Positions 9,455 through 18,335 of a stretch of 28,980 nucleotides of DNA are shown in pieces. Within the stretch, counting starts at the first letter, position 1; each line of letters begins with the position of its first letter. Origin of the DNA: a bacterium (GTDB taxonomy: Bacteria; SZUA-182; DTGQ01). The DNA lies in NCBI GenBank assembly GCA_023512255.1, contig JAILZY010000043.1, positions 1 to 28,980 on the forward strand. The letters are read 5' to 3'. The translations under genes and the position numbers were made by a program. Under the pieces are notes generated by a model that was given only the letters and a program-made list of their open reading frames with translations, was not told where the DNA came from and ran no database searches.

Positions 9455-9481
9455 TGGTTTTCTCGTTAACAAAATGAACAA
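9455..9481. repeat. Possible decayed end of the 113-118 bp palindromic family
   Basis: TGGTTTTCTCGTTAACAAAA and the next seven bases match the right end of the family seen at 11465, 15744 and 19749 (read inverted) at most positions. The similarity stops after about 27 bases. A second partial match, ACAAAATGCGCAAGG, occurs near 9612, just ahead of the radical SAM gene. Confidence 0.3.
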
Positions 9482-9526
9482 CGCTCATGGCCATTTTCAG
9501 TGAAAAGTTAGCTAAATCCGACATTC

Positions 9527-9555
9527 CGTCACTTTCGCCAAAAGCGGGAATCGAG
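9527..9555. repeat. REP-like palindrome (CGTCA...GCGGGAATC type)
   Basis: CGTCACTTTCGCC AAAAGCGGGAATCGAG forms a hairpin pairing TTTCGC with GCGGGA. It resembles the CGTCATTCCCGCGAAAGCGGGAATCCA palindrome common between genes of many proteobacteria. A related copy lies at 26780-26809. Confidence 0.4.
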
Positions 9556-9639
9556 GGGTAAAAATTACTCTGATTCCGGCTCCTCACGAATGGTAGGCAT
9601 GAGCGATGAACAAAATGCGCAAGGAGCAAAGGGAGTGTC

Positions 9640-11013
9640 ATGAGACGAGATTTATTGCTCATTAACCCCTGGATCTACGATTTTGCTGCCTATGATCTTT
9701 GGATCAAGCCTCTCGGCCTTCTCTATTTGGCTAGCCTACTGCGGGAAAATGGATATCAGGTTACCTACCTTGACTGTCTGAATATGTCAGATCCTCTCAT
9801 GCAGGACTATATGGCCAGACATAACATCCATCTGCGTAGAAAGCCGGACGGATCAGGCCAATTTTTCAAAACCTTTTTGGAGAAACCCGATCCAGTGCAA
9901 GATATCCCGCGGCGGTATGGCCGATATGGAATCCCCATCGACATTTTCAACCAGCGGCTGCGCCAGGCACCACGGCCTGAGGCGGTACTGATTACTTCGA
10001 TGATGACCTACTGGTACCCAGGGGTAGTCAAAGCTATTGAATTAGTTCGAGACTACGATCCTCACATCCCTATTCTGCTTGGCGGAAATCTAGTAACTCT
10101 CTGTCCCAAGACCGCAAATTCCCTGGGAGCTGACTTCTGTCTGCCCGGAGAGGGCGAGCTGAGCCTGTTGCAAACCCTGCACGAGCTCGGCGGCCTGCCG
10201 ATCCGCTCCAGGCCAGATCTAGATAATCTCGACAGTCTTCCTTATCCTGCCTTCGACCTCTTGCAGCCGCGGCCAAATTATATCCTGCTACAAACCTCAA
10301 GGGGCTGCCCCTTTCGCTGTGTATATTGCGCCTCAGGGATTTTATCTCCGAAATTCCGACGAAGGTCTGTGGCCAATGTTGTCCAGGAAATCGAATTCTG
10401 GCGGCGAAAGTATGATATCGGCCATTTCGTTTTTTCTGACGATGCGCTCTGTGTCGGGGCAGAAGATCATCTGATACCCATTCTGCGGGCCACCCAGGAC
10501 AAGGGATTAGGAGCCCGCTTCTATACCCCTAACGCTATCCATGCCCGAGAAATAAGTGAGGAGTTGGCACACCTGCTTTACCAGACCGGATTTCAAACCC
10601 TTCGTCTGGGTTTTGAAACCTCAGATCCTGCTCGCCAGAAACTCACCGGCGGGAAGGTAACCAATGAGCAATTTCAGCAAGCAGTCAAAAATTTGCGCCA
10701 GGCAGGTTTTTCCCCTAATCAGATTGGTGTCTATATTCTGGTTGGACTCCCGGGCCAAACCGCCCAGGAGGTGAAAGATTCGATCGACTTTGTCTTTAAA
10801 GCCGGTGCCTATCCAATCCTGACTGAATTTTCCCCTATTCCGGGAACTCCCCTATGGCCAAAATGTTTGGAGCACTCTCCCTTTGATCTGTCTAAAGACC
10901 CCTTGATGCACAACAATTCGATTCTCCCCTGCCAGAGCCCGCAGCTTTCATGGGAAGATTATCTTGAGCTAAAACTCATAATCCGCACCAGGCTAAGTAG
11001 ACAAATCCGCTGA
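9640..11013 (+). CDS. B12-binding-domain radical SAM protein
   Basis: A 457-aa enzyme. Residues 1-~180 resemble a cobalamin-binding Rossmann domain (LLLINPW, PLGLLYLASLLRENGYQVTYLD, ILLGGN, LPGEGE). The radical SAM core has C223-x3-C227-x2-C230 in TSRGCPFRCVYCAS, which binds the 4Fe-4S cluster, and later core motifs (FVFSDDALC, LRLGFETSD, YILVGLPGQT, FSPIPGTPL). Such proteins carry out radical methylations, cyclisations or rearrangements; the substrate cannot be told here. GGAG precedes the ATG at 9640. The N-terminal domain lacks a clear DxHxxG cobalamin-ligand motif, so cobalamin may bind base-off or the fold may be vestigial. The 3' end overlaps the convergent response-regulator gene by 21 bp. 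No biosynthetic partner is visible nearby. Confidence 0.88.
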   Translation: MRRDLLLINPWIYDFAAYDLWIKPLGLLYLASLLRENGYQVTYLDCLNMSDPLMQDYMARHNIHLRRKPDGSGQFFKTFLEKPDPVQDIPRRYGRYGIPIDIFNQRLRQAPRPEAVLITSMMTYWYPGVVKAIELVRDYDPHIPILLGGNLVTLCPKTANSLGADFCLPGEGELSLLQTLHELGGLPIRSRPDLDNLDSLPYPAFDLLQPRPNYILLQTSRGCPFRCVYCASGILSPKFRRRSVANVVQEIEFWRRKYDIGHFVFSDDALCVGAEDHLIPILRATQDKGLGARFYTPNAIHAREISEELAHLLYQTGFQTLRLGFETSDPARQKLTGGKVTNEQFQQAVKNLRQAGFSPNQIGVYILVGLPGQTAQEVKDSIDFVFKAGAYPILTEFSPIPGTPLWPKCLEHSPFDLSKDPLMHNNSILPCQSPQLSWEDYLELKLIIRTRLSRQIR

Positions 11014-11397
11014 AGAGCTCTGTGCCCGTAGCTTTTCTACAATCTCGGAAAGAATCTCCTTGACGTATCCGAATCGGAAGGGTTTTTTGAGGATATACTG
11101 GAAGCTCAATTGACCAATAATAGATCGGGCATCCTCTTCGCACGATCCAGTTATGATAACTACCACTGTTCGGGAAGTTAGCTTTCGAATTTCCTGAAGA
11201 ACGTCTTTCCCACTCAAACCATTAGGAAGCGACAGATCTAAAAATACAATCTCTGGAGAATGAGCCCGAAAAATAGATAAGGCCTCATCTCCATCCTTAG
11301 CTAGGTAAACCTCAAACTCAGGATCATCGTCCAGGAAATACTTAAAACCTTCCCGAATTGGCAACTCATCTTCAACTACCAAAAGCTTATACCTCAC
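10993..11397 (-). CDS. Single-domain response regulator (CheY-like)
   Basis: A 134-aa receiver domain without an output domain. The phosphorylation machinery is intact: acidic pair E9-D10 in VVEDE, phospho-acceptor D54 in VFLDLSLP, T83 in VIITGS, and K105-P106 in YILKKPF. It would pass a phosphoryl group or act through protein contact. It is the last gene of a minus-strand cluster with a histidine kinase and a second receiver, separated from the kinase by 254 bp that contain a palindromic element. Its 3' end overlaps the radical SAM gene tail to tail. Confidence 0.9.
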   Translation of the reverse strand: MRYKLLVVEDELPIREGFKYFLDDDPEFEVYLAKDGDEALSIFRAHSPEIVFLDLSLPNGLSGKDVLQEIRKLTSRTVVVIITGSCEEDARSIIGQLSFQYILKKPFRFGYVKEILSEIVEKLRAQSSSADLST

Positions 11398-11464
11398 CTC
11401 TACTACTCCTCATCACCTTAGCATCACCTTTTCAGTTCATCACCCATGCAGTTTATTACTCAAG

Positions 11465-11577
11465 CAGTCTTTTCGCTAAGTGCGTAACATAAGTGGGCAG
11501 CGGATCAATTAGGCTATCAATTGTAGCGTGCGGCCCTTAGGTCCCCCAAATTGCGCACTTTGTTAGCGAAAAAACCA
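11465..11577. repeat. Palindromic element family 1, copy A (113 bp)
   Basis: Inverted ends CAGTCTTTTCGCTAA and TTAGCGAAAAAACCA bound a core with GCGGATCAAT and GCTATCAATTGTAGC, shared with copies at 15744-15859 and 19749-19866. It lies between the histidine kinase and downstream receiver genes, so it interrupts the likely operon. The left end has drifted (CAGT instead of TGGT), and no target duplication is recognisable. Confidence 0.8.
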
Positions 11578-11651
11578 CCCAACTTCATTACTCATATAAC
11601 AGTAACAGCTACTACCGACTCATGGAAACAGCTAACAGCCCTTTTCTGCAC

Positions 11652-12752
11652 TCAGCGACGGGGTGAGGTGACCATCATAATCATCTCCCCCCCTGACTCA
11701 TCCCTGTGGATGGAAACCTCGCTTCCAAAGGCTTTTAAAAGACGAATTCCCAGGGCAAAATCCAGCACTTTCGGATCAGCACTGAGTAGATCCTGAAGCG
11801 GCCCATCTATAAGGGCAAGATCAACTATAGCCTCAGGCAGAATATCTTTTATGCAGATCTTTAAACACAATCCCTGCTGATTCTCAATCAGGATCAATAC
11901 CGGTGATAAGCCAGCCTTTATCCTGCCGAAATAGCGCAGGGTACCAAGCAGAGCCGATCGCAAGCGGGCACTCTCTCCGAGGGACAAGGAGAGATCCACA
12001 GATCCTCTTTTTTCAACCTGGATATGGACCTTTGGGGCTTCCAGTTTGATCAAAAATAAAACCTGTTCAATGACCTGCTCCAAAGAGACCAGAGGGAACC
12101 TAGACTGGCCAATATTAGAAAGTTCACGAATACTATCCAGCGTCTTAGAGATTTTCAAACACTGCTCAATGATTTTTTCCATGATACCAGCTAGGTTAAA
12201 CGACTTTAAGCTCTGCTCTCGCCCCTTGGTCATGGAGATTTCCGCATTTAAGCTGATAATGGCCGCACGGTTTCGAATCTCATGAGCCCACTCACGGGTA
12301 AGCTGCCCGATCAGCGAAAACCAGCTCTCCTGCCTCTGCACCGCAAGGAGCAACTCCTGCTCTCTGCTCCATATCTGTTGTTCGATGGAGCGAACAAGCT
12401 CCAGGCGAAGAATTTCAGACTGACAAGGTTTAACCAGAGGCTGACAGGAGAGATCATCTGGAATAATATTTTCAAGATGATCGAGTTGAGCTGGAAGTAC
12501 AAGAGCAAAAGTCTTTGCTCGGAGTGAATGTATTTTGGTAAGGGTTAAAAATTCACTAGCCTGATCAATCTGATCAAAGATCACCGCGGCTATATTGCTT
12601 TGGCCAGTCAGAAGCTTCTGATATTCTTTAATTTCAGACACAACCTGGAAAAAAAAGTCCTTTTCAAGTTCTGCCAGCCAACAGAGCGCCTCCTTGTCGG
12701 GGGTAACGATAACAATGGGATAGCTCAAATAATTGCTTTTCTCACCATGCAT
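11652..12752 (-). CDS. Histidine kinase-like protein with pseudo-receiver and degenerate ATPase domain
   Basis: A 366-aa cytoplasmic protein. Residues ~11-125 look like a receiver (D60 in VIFD, K108-P109 in LVKPC), but the acidic pair is reduced to TPD. The dimerisation domain has the H-box WAHEIRNRAAI with H157. In the ATP-binding region the N box (ALLGTLRYFGRIKA) lacks its Asn, and no DxGxG G1 box is seen; only a G2-like FALGIRLLKAFGSEVSIHRD remains. It may therefore dimerise and carry a phosphoryl group without making one, or the ATPase may be very divergent. The ATG at 12752 has AAGGA upstream. It sits between two receiver genes in one direction. Confidence 0.75.
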   Translation of the reverse strand: MHGEKSNYLSYPIVIVTPDKEALCWLAELEKDFFFQVVSEIKEYQKLLTGQSNIAAVIFDQIDQASEFLTLTKIHSLRAKTFALVLPAQLDHLENIIPDDLSCQPLVKPCQSEILRLELVRSIEQQIWSREQELLLAVQRQESWFSLIGQLTREWAHEIRNRAAIISLNAEISMTKGREQSLKSFNLAGIMEKIIEQCLKISKTLDSIRELSNIGQSRFPLVSLEQVIEQVLFLIKLEAPKVHIQVEKRGSVDLSLSLGESARLRSALLGTLRYFGRIKAGLSPVLILIENQQGLCLKICIKDILPEAIVDLALIDGPLQDLLSADPKVLDFALGIRLLKAFGSEVSIHRDESGGEMIMMVTSPRR

Positions 12753-12888
12753 ATCTCACTGTTCCTTACTCCATCCCCGAACGTCTTCATGCACTCTCAA
12801 TCCCTGCAAAACAAATCCTGTACTTTTTCGCAACCCAAGATCGAGGGGAGGTGAAAGCTCGCAAAACCCCTTATACAGTCAGCGTCAA

Positions 12889-13266
12889 TCAGATTTCATT
12901 TTCCCGGCTGATAATCCCCTTGACGATCTTTTTAAGCTCTTCGATTCTGATAGATTTGCTTAAAAATTCGAAGGCTCCTAAGTACTTGGCCTGATCGTAG
13001 TTATTTTTCCCCCCATAGGCAGTAATCACGATGACTTTTACTTCAGGGTGGTTTTGCTCTATGCATTCGAGAAACTCTATACCATCCATCTGTGGCATCT
13101 TCAAATCGGTCAGCACCAAATCAAAGGTTTGGGTCTCTAGCTGTTGTAGAGCTATTTTCCCATTTTCGGCTGTGGTTATCTTAAATCCCTCGTCCTCCAG
13201 GATATCTCGTAATACATCTCGCATCCCTGTGTCATCATCGACTAATAAGATATGTTTCGGCTCCAT
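12889..13266 (-). CDS. Single-domain response regulator (CheY/Spo0F-like)
   Basis: A 125-aa receiver with acidic triad D10-D11-D12, phospho-acceptor D54 in LVLTDLKMP, T82 in IVITAY, and K104. The usual KP is KS (LSKSIR), a mild change. There is no output domain. The start at 13266 has GAGG at good spacing. It is the first gene of the minus-strand cluster leading into the histidine kinase-like gene, 136 bp downstream, and may exchange phosphoryl groups with that protein's H157. Confidence 0.9.
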   Translation of the reverse strand: MEPKHILLVDDDTGMRDVLRDILEDEGFKITTAENGKIALQQLETQTFDLVLTDLKMPQMDGIEFLECIEQNHPEVKVIVITAYGGKNNYDQAKYLGAFEFLSKSIRIEELKKIVKGIISRENEI

Positions 13267-13292
13267 AGTGCGATCCTCACGCTATTTGGCAG

Positions 13293-13321
13293 AAATTACA
13301 AAGAATTATGGCAGAACTCAA
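13293..13321 (-). promoter_or_regulatory. Candidate sigma-70-type promoter of the two-component cluster
   Basis: Read on the minus strand, TTGAGT (13321-13316) and TAATTT (13298-13293) are separated by exactly 17 bp. They would start transcription near 13286, about 20 bp before the first receiver gene. Confidence 0.4.
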
Positions 13322-13448
13322 AAATCCAGAAGGCAAGGCACCACCCTCCTCCCCTTATCTTACCGGCTGGCTTTTCCAGCTTATCAATCCTCTTCCCTTC
13401 CCTACTACTGCCGACCATTGTAACTAGACCCTAATAACTATCATATTA

Positions 13449-13462
13449 TTTATTATAATAAA
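13449..13462. other. AT-only perfect palindrome after uvrB
   Basis: TTTATTATAATAAA is a perfect 14-bp palindrome in the AT-rich spacer between uvrB and the receiver cluster. It is too short and AT-rich to assign a role. Confidence 0.25.
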
Positions 13463-13531
13463 GAGGTAGAGTTATTATATATACATTTATCTTCAAAGTA
13501 AAGGATAAATTGCGGACCTCAAGAGCTTATT

Positions 13532-15580
13532 TCAATTCGGCTTAAAAACCACTGAGCGCTGAGGTGATAATCCCTTCTTAGCTTCAGCTTCTTTCCTGAT
13601 CTCTCGGATCCGGTCGCGGATGCGAGCGGCCTCCTCAAAATCAAGTCGAGCAGCGGCTTTTTTCATCTGCTGCTCCAGTTTGGCCAGAAATTCTTCTATA
13701 GACAGCTCAGGCTCTCCTCCATACGGCATCTGCTCTTCCTGAACCAAAGAAGGCACGGTAGAGTAATCAGCCGCATAGGGAGTTTCTATCAAAGAATCAA
13801 TAGCCTTGCGTATCGACTCAGGAGTTATGCCATGAGCCCGATTATATTCCATCTGTAATTTTCTTCGCCGCTCGGTTTCATCAATAGCTATCCTCATAGA
13901 ATTGGTTATCTGATCCGCATACATAATCACCCGACCATTGATATGCCGAGCCGCTCGTCCGGCTGTCTGAATCAAGGAAACCGAAGAGCGCAAAAAACCC
14001 TCCTTATCTGCATCGAGAATAGCCACCAGAGAAACCTCGGGAATATCCAGCCCCTCCCGCAAAAGGTTGATGCCAACTAGGACATCAAACCTATCCTGCC
14101 GCAGCTCCCGAATCAGGTTGGTCCGCTCGATAGTGTCAATCTCAGAATGCAGATACCTGACCCTGACCCCAAGATCAGTATAATACTCGGTCAGATCCTC
14201 AGCCATGCGCTTGGTCAGGGTGGTAACCAGAATTTTGCCTCCATAGGATACGGTTTTTCGGATCTCTTCCAGAAGATCATCCACCTGATTGCTCGCTGGT
14301 CTCACTTCAATCTTTGGATCCATCAGACCAGTAGGCCGGATGACCTGTTCCACGACCAGCCCCTGACTGACTGCCAGCTCATATTCAGCCGGCGTGGCTG
14401 AAACATAGACTACCTGGTGCACCCTCTGGTTGAATTCCTCAAAGGTTAGAGGACGGTTATCAAAGGCTGAGGGCAGGCGAAAGCCAAAATCGACTAGGCT
14501 CTTTTTCCGGGAGTAATCTCCTGCCCACATAGCCCGAAGCTGTGGAATGGTTACATGACTTTCATCGATAATAATCATACTGTCCGCCGGAAGGTAATCC
14601 AGCAAGGTGTATGGCGGCTCACCAGCCTGCCTCCCGTCCATATGCCGTGAGTAGTTTTCAATCCCATGACAGTAGCCGATTTCCCGAAGCATCTCAAGGT
14701 CAAAATTGGTCCGCTGCTCAAGACGCTGAGCCTCAAGGAGCTTCCCTTCCGCCTTCAGCACTGCTAGCCGCTCTTCTAACTCCCGACTGATGCGCTCAAT
14801 AGCCAGTTCCATCTTTTCCCTAGGCAGCACGTAGTGGCTGCCAGGATAGATATTGACCGAATCAAGCCGCTGGCTCACCCGGCCACTCATTGGATCAATC
14901 AGAGAGATAGTGTCTAGCTCATCACCGAAAAATTCAAGCCGCACCGCGGCCTCTTCCTCATAGCTGGGAAAAATTTCCACCATATCGCCTCGCACTCGAA
15001 AAGTGCCTCGATGAAAGTCTAGGTCATTGCGGCTGTATTGCATATTGACCAGAGCCCGCAAAACTTCATTTCTCCGCAGCCGATGCCCTGGCTCCAGCGA
15101 AATCCGCATGTGCTGATATTCCTGCGGCGAGCCAAGGCCATAGATGCAGGATACGCTGGCCACGACAATGACATCCCGACGCTCTAGGAGAGAGCGGGTG
15201 GCCGAATGCCTCATCTTATCAAGGTTCTCATTAATTGAAGAATCCTTTTCGATGTAGGTGTCTGTCTGGGGAATATAGGCTTCCGGCTGATAGTAATCAT
15301 AGTAGCTGACAAAATATTCCACTGCATTGTCCGGAAAGAACTTGCGAAATTCAAGATATAACTGAGCAGCCAGAGTCTTGTTGTGAGAGATCACCAGGGT
15401 AGGTTTCTGAACCCTTTCAATCAAATTGGCCATGGTAAAGGTCTTGCCTGACCCGGTAACTCCAAGAAGAACCTGATGCCGAACCCCGCGAATGATATTT
15501 TCAGTCAGCTCGGCAATCGCTTTCGGCTGATCCCCCTGCGGTTGATACTCAGAAGACAGGGAAAATCGTTTTTCCTGCAT
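13532..15580 (-). CDS. uvrB: UvrABC excinuclease subunit B
   Basis: A 682-aa protein, normal family length. It is the damage-verifying helicase-like subunit of nucleotide excision repair, loaded by UvrA and needed for UvrC incision. Visible: Walker A GVTGSGKT (residues 40-47), the beta-hairpin [12 protein letters not shown] (93-104) that clamps DNA, the helicase motif DESH (339-342), motif VI around QTAGRAARH, and a C-terminal UVR motif ([21 protein letters not shown]) for UvrC contact. The ATG at 15580 has GGTGA upstream. It is a single gene: no uvrA or uvrC in the window. A family-1 palindromic element lies 164 bp upstream. No SOS box was recognised. Confidence 0.98.
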   Translation of the reverse strand: MQEKRFSLSSEYQPQGDQPKAIAELTENIIRGVRHQVLLGVTGSGKTFTMANLIERVQKPTLVISHNKTLAAQLYLEFRKFFPDNAVEYFVSYYDYYQPEAYIPQTDTYIEKDSSINENLDKMRHSATRSLLERRDVIVVASVSCIYGLGSPQEYQHMRISLEPGHRLRRNEVLRALVNMQYSRNDLDFHRGTFRVRGDMVEIFPSYEEEAAVRLEFFGDELDTISLIDPMSGRVSQRLDSVNIYPGSHYVLPREKMELAIERISRELEERLAVLKAEGKLLEAQRLEQRTNFDLEMLREIGYCHGIENYSRHMDGRQAGEPPYTLLDYLPADSMIIIDESHVTIPQLRAMWAGDYSRKKSLVDFGFRLPSAFDNRPLTFEEFNQRVHQVVYVSATPAEYELAVSQGLVVEQVIRPTGLMDPKIEVRPASNQVDDLLEEIRKTVSYGGKILVTTLTKRMAEDLTEYYTDLGVRVRYLHSEIDTIERTNLIRELRQDRFDVLVGINLLREGLDIPEVSLVAILDADKEGFLRSSVSLIQTAGRAARHINGRVIMYADQITNSMRIAIDETERRRKLQMEYNRAHGITPESIRKAIDSLIETPYAADYSTVPSLVQEEQMPYGGEPELSIEEFLAKLEQQMKKAAARLDFEEAARIRDRIREIRKEAEAKKGLSPQRSVVFKPN

Positions 15581-15743
15581 TAATCACTCACCCTGTCACA
15601 GTATTCAAATTATGATATTTTACCCCCAAACTAGCTCATAGAAATAAGCTAATTTTCTACTATGGCAATATTCTTTGCTCCTTACTCAGTATAAAATTAT
15701 AGCACAATGGCCAGATAAGAGAAATCAGATTCCCTTCCCTTAG
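15581..15743. other. Upstream region of uvrB
   Basis: No gene. On the minus strand, TAAAAT and CATAAT near 15615-15625 could be -10 elements of uvrB, but no good -35 was found. Confidence 0.3.
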
Positions 15744-15859
15744 TGGTATCTTCACTAACAAAGTGCGCAAGCTGGGCAGGCACAAGGCCCGCGAGCTACA
15801 ATTGATAGCGTAGTTGATCCGCTGAGTATTTGTGTTATGCACACTTAGCGAAAGAACCA
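15744..15859. repeat. Palindromic element family 1, copy B (116 bp, inverted orientation)
   Basis: Ends TGGTATCTTCACTAA and TTAGCGAAAGAACCA bound the shared core. The element is flanked exactly by CTTAG at 15739-15743 and CTTAG at 15860-15864, a perfect 5-bp direct repeat that looks like a target-site duplication and fixes the ends at TGGT...ACCA. Orientation is opposite to copies A and C. Confidence 0.85.
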
Positions 15860-16071
15860 CTTAGCAGGGCAATTGCATCATACATAATAGATTAAATTGA
15901 TTAACCAATAATATCAAGATATTAAAAAATTATATTAGTTATAATAAATTATACTAATTATGGTTAATCTATATAAATATCTGATATCTTTGGATATCGT
16001 TTTTGGATATCAGTAGATTTTCCCGAGATTCTCACGCGCTTGCCTTGCTGCCCTTAAAGTCAAGGGTTTGA
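15860..16071. other. AT-rich spacer with nested inverted repeats
   Basis: No gene. TAATATCAAGATATTA (15909-15924) is an inverted repeat within a longer imperfect one whose arms read GATTAACCA and TGGTTAATC. Further on, CTGATATC (15981-15988) pairs with GATATCAG (16006-16013). These may be hairpins or protein-binding sites; none matches a known class. Confidence 0.35.
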
Positions 16072-16269
16072 TTATTCAAGCCCAACTCGAGGCGAGCCCT
16101 CAGATTCCATATCCTTAAAGTCAAAAGATGGGGAATCATACTTTGGCTGACAGTAGCCTATTCTTAAGATTTCATCCAGTTTCTCGCTCAATATCTGTTC
16201 AAACATTTTCGCCAAAATCAAATCTTCCTCTTGCATATTCTTATGAACATCGACGAGCACTTGAGACAT
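16072..16269 (-). CDS. Small hypothetical protein
   Basis: A 65-aa reading frame with a strong ribosome-binding site (GGAGGAG, seven bases before the ATG at 16269). Residues 1-40 predict a charged helix (NMQEEDLILAKMFEQILSEK) that could form a coiled coil or bundle; the tail is hydrophilic. No family is recognised. The promoter side carries a perfect 17-bp tandem duplication (16294-16327). Existence is supported by the ribosome-binding site and low-complexity-free sequence only. Confidence 0.45.
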   Translation of the reverse strand: MSQVLVDVHKNMQEEDLILAKMFEQILSEKLDEILRIGYCQPKYDSPSFDFKDMESEGSPRVGLE

Positions 16270-16293
16270 TTTTTCTCCTCCGCTGGAAAATTA

Positions 16294-16327
16294 TTTAGCC
16301 CATATGAAAGTTTAGCCCATATGAAAG
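16294..16327. repeat. Perfect 17-bp tandem duplication
   Basis: TTTAGCCCATATGAAAG occurs twice without a gap (16294-16310, 16311-16327), just upstream of the small 16072-16269 gene. Confidence 0.9.
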
Positions 16328-16356
16328 ACAAAACCAGAAGATCCCAAACCCATGAG

Positions 16357-16481
16357 TAAGCGACCAACCACAATAAGTTATAACATCATGAGTTATAACA
16401 TCCTGGCCAGGATAATTTTATTTCACTTGTCCATTGCTACGCCATTATGTCAAGTTATAAACCGTTATGGTCGGACACTTA
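16357..16481. repeat. Palindromic element family 2, copy D (125 bp)
   Basis: TAAGCGACCAACCA at the left and GGTCGGACACTTA at the right are inverted ends; GTTATAAC-type inner arms and CTGGCCAGGA follow. It shares its sequence with 28479-28586. Both copies have TA at each outer edge, as would result from TA-target insertion. Copy D carries an extra tandem 15-bp unit (AGTTATAACATCATG / AGTTATAACATCCTG) not doubled in the other copy. Confidence 0.75.
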
Positions 16482-16895
16482 AGGCTTGCGGTAATCCGCT
16501 AATATTTTGTCTGCTTCCTCTGCTTGTATTTCGATTGCAAAGTGTGTACCAGGCATATTTTCTTTTGAAAATAATGTGAAGACAAGGCTATTTGAGTCGA
16601 TCAGCTTTTTGAGTAGTGTCATATTTTACTGTCCGCAATCTAGTTGAGCTTGAGCTGTTCAACTTCGATTTCTTCACCAATGAAAATCTTACATAGTGCC
16701 GAAGAAAAAATAGGGGCTAGCATTTTTCAAAAATAATCTGGCAGGCTATTCGATTTATATCCGCGACGAGTAGAAGTTTTCTATCTAAGGAGAATTCTGC
16801 TGTTTGTTATTAAGACAGTTGCTGTATACAAAATGAACATAGATCGAGAACAAATTTATTGCATTGCGTGGTTATTTGTGGCATACTGATAAATT
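16482..16895. other. Non-coding region upstream of the NtrC-like gene
   Basis: No supported gene. TATACA (16825-16830) could be a -10 element for the following gene, with TTGTTA (16804-16809) as a poorly spaced -35. GAGTAGTGTCATATTTTAC near 16612 weakly resembles a transposon end. Nothing else was recognised. Confidence 0.3.
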
Positions 16896-18335
16896 ATGAA
16901 AAGGCGAACAATCATCCTGGCTAATAATGAAGTTGAATCTTTAAAAAACCTTAAAGTCGTTCTTGAAAATCAGGGCTATCACGTTCTCCAAGCTAATGAC
17001 GGTCAGGAGGCTATCGACCTCCATGAGCAGGAAAAGCCTGATCTGGTTATTCTGGATCTTTCCCTGCCGAAAATTTCTGGCATTGAGGCCCTGCGGATCA
17101 TCAAAAAGAGAACACCCCGCCTGCCGGTAATGGTGGTTGCTAACCATGTTTCGACCAACTCCGCTATTGAAACCATGAAGCTTGGAGCCTACGACTACAT
17201 TACCCAGCCTTTCGAGATTCCCAAGATGCTGGACATTATCAACACTGCCTTGGCTATGGACAGTGAGGCTGAGAGGCGGATTGCGATCAATCCTGGCACC
17301 TTCGCTCACGCCTCCTTTGAAGCCGACACCATCATCGGCAATAGCCGAGAGATGCTCGAAATCTATAAAATGATCGGCCAAGTAGCCCAAAGTGACGCTC
17401 CGGTCCTAATCCAGGGAGAGAGCGGCACAGGGAAGGAATTGATCGCCCGGGCCATCTACCATCATAGCCTGAGGAGCAACAAGCAGTTTTTGGCTATAAA
17501 CTGCGCGGCCATTCCAGAGCAGCTGCTGGAAAGTGAGCTCTTCGGCCATGAAAAGGGCTCCTTTACTGGGGCTCTGAACAGGAAAGTGGGGAAATTCGAG
17601 CAATGCAACGGTGGAACAATCTTTCTTGACGAAATCGGCGATATGGCCCTCTCTGCCCAAAGCAAGGTCCTGCGGGTTCTACAGGATCAGGTTTTTGAGC
17701 GGGTCGGTGGGCATGAAAGTATTAAGGTCGACGTCCGAGTCATCGCCGCCACTAACAAAAGCCTTGTTCAAGCCGTTAAGGAAGGGACCTTCAGGGTTGA
17801 TCTTTTCTATCGACTCAAGGTTATCTCTTTTTACTTGCCACCCTTGAGAGAGCGGCCTGAAGATATCGCTCTTCTAGCAGATTATTTCCTGCTGAAGTAC
17901 CGACATAAACTCAAAAAAGAAATCAATGGCATTGCTCATTCCACTATGATGCTGCTGACCCAATATCACTGGCCAGGAAACATCCGAGAGCTTGAAAACG
18001 TGATCCAGTCAGCCATCGTTCTCTGCAAGGGTGATGTGATCTTGCCTGAGCATCTTCCGATTGGTGAGATGATGGAAAAGAAGAAACATCCAACCGTTTG
18101 CATCGATCAGGGAGATGACTATACAAAAATGTTTGAGGATATGCTGACGCCGAGCATTGATCGGCTAATCGATCAGGGTGCGGAGGATATCGCCACCCGG
18201 CTGACCGATGGCCTTGAGCGAGCGATGATCAAACGTACCCTGGAGAGGGTTAACAATAACCAGGTCAAGGCCTCTAAGCTGCTTGGCATAAGTCGCAACA
18301 CCCTGCGGAGCAAGATCGAAAAGTTTGGCCTATAG
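16896..18335 (+). CDS. NtrC-type sigma-54 activator with degenerate receiver domain
   Basis: A 479-aa bacterial enhancer-binding protein. Domains: receiver 1-~120; AAA+ ATPase ~145-385 with Walker A GESGTGKE (174-181), the sigma-54 contact loop GSFTGA (221-226; usual GAFTGA), Walker B GGTIFLDEIGD (239-249), FYRL arginine region (~304-307) and WPGNIREL (359-366); Fis-type helix-turn-helix at 456-479 (KASKLLGISRNTLRSKIEKF). It should open sigma-54 promoters. The receiver keeps D54 (VILDLSLP) but the acidic pair is ANNE, the conserved Thr is Ala82 (VVANH) and the conserved Lys is Gln104 (YITQPF). Ordinary phosphorylation switching is therefore unlikely. The ATG at 16896 has no obvious ribosome-binding site. 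No adjacent kinase gene. Confidence 0.93.
   Translation: MKRRTIILANNEVESLKNLKVVLENQGYHVLQANDGQEAIDLHEQEKPDLVILDLSLPKISGIEALRIIKKRTPRLPVMVVANHVSTNSAIETMKLGAYDYITQPFEIPKMLDIINTALAMDSEAERRIAINPGTFAHASFEADTIIGNSREMLEIYKMIGQVAQSDAPVLIQGESGTGKELIARAIYHHSLRSNKQFLAINCAAIPEQLLESELFGHEKGSFTGALNRKVGKFEQCNGGTIFLDEIGDMALSAQSKVLRVLQDQVFERVGGHESIKVDVRVIAATNKSLVQAVKEGTFRVDLFYRLKVISFYLPPLRERPEDIALLADYFLLKYRHKLKKEINGIAHSTMMLLTQYHWPGNIRELENVIQSAIVLCKGDVILPEHLPIGEMMEKKKHPTVCIDQGDDYTKMFEDMLTPSIDRLIDQGAEDIATRLTDGLERAMIKRTLERVNNNQVKASKLLGISRNTLRSKIEKFGL

Noticed and set aside
16352-16579. 75-codon plus-strand reading frame
   Set aside because: It starts at the edge of and runs through a family-2 palindrome, without a ribosome-binding site.
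16612-16640. Third transposon end (GAGTAGTGTCATATTTTAC)
   Set aside because: It only loosely resembles the IS ends seen here and no partner end was found.
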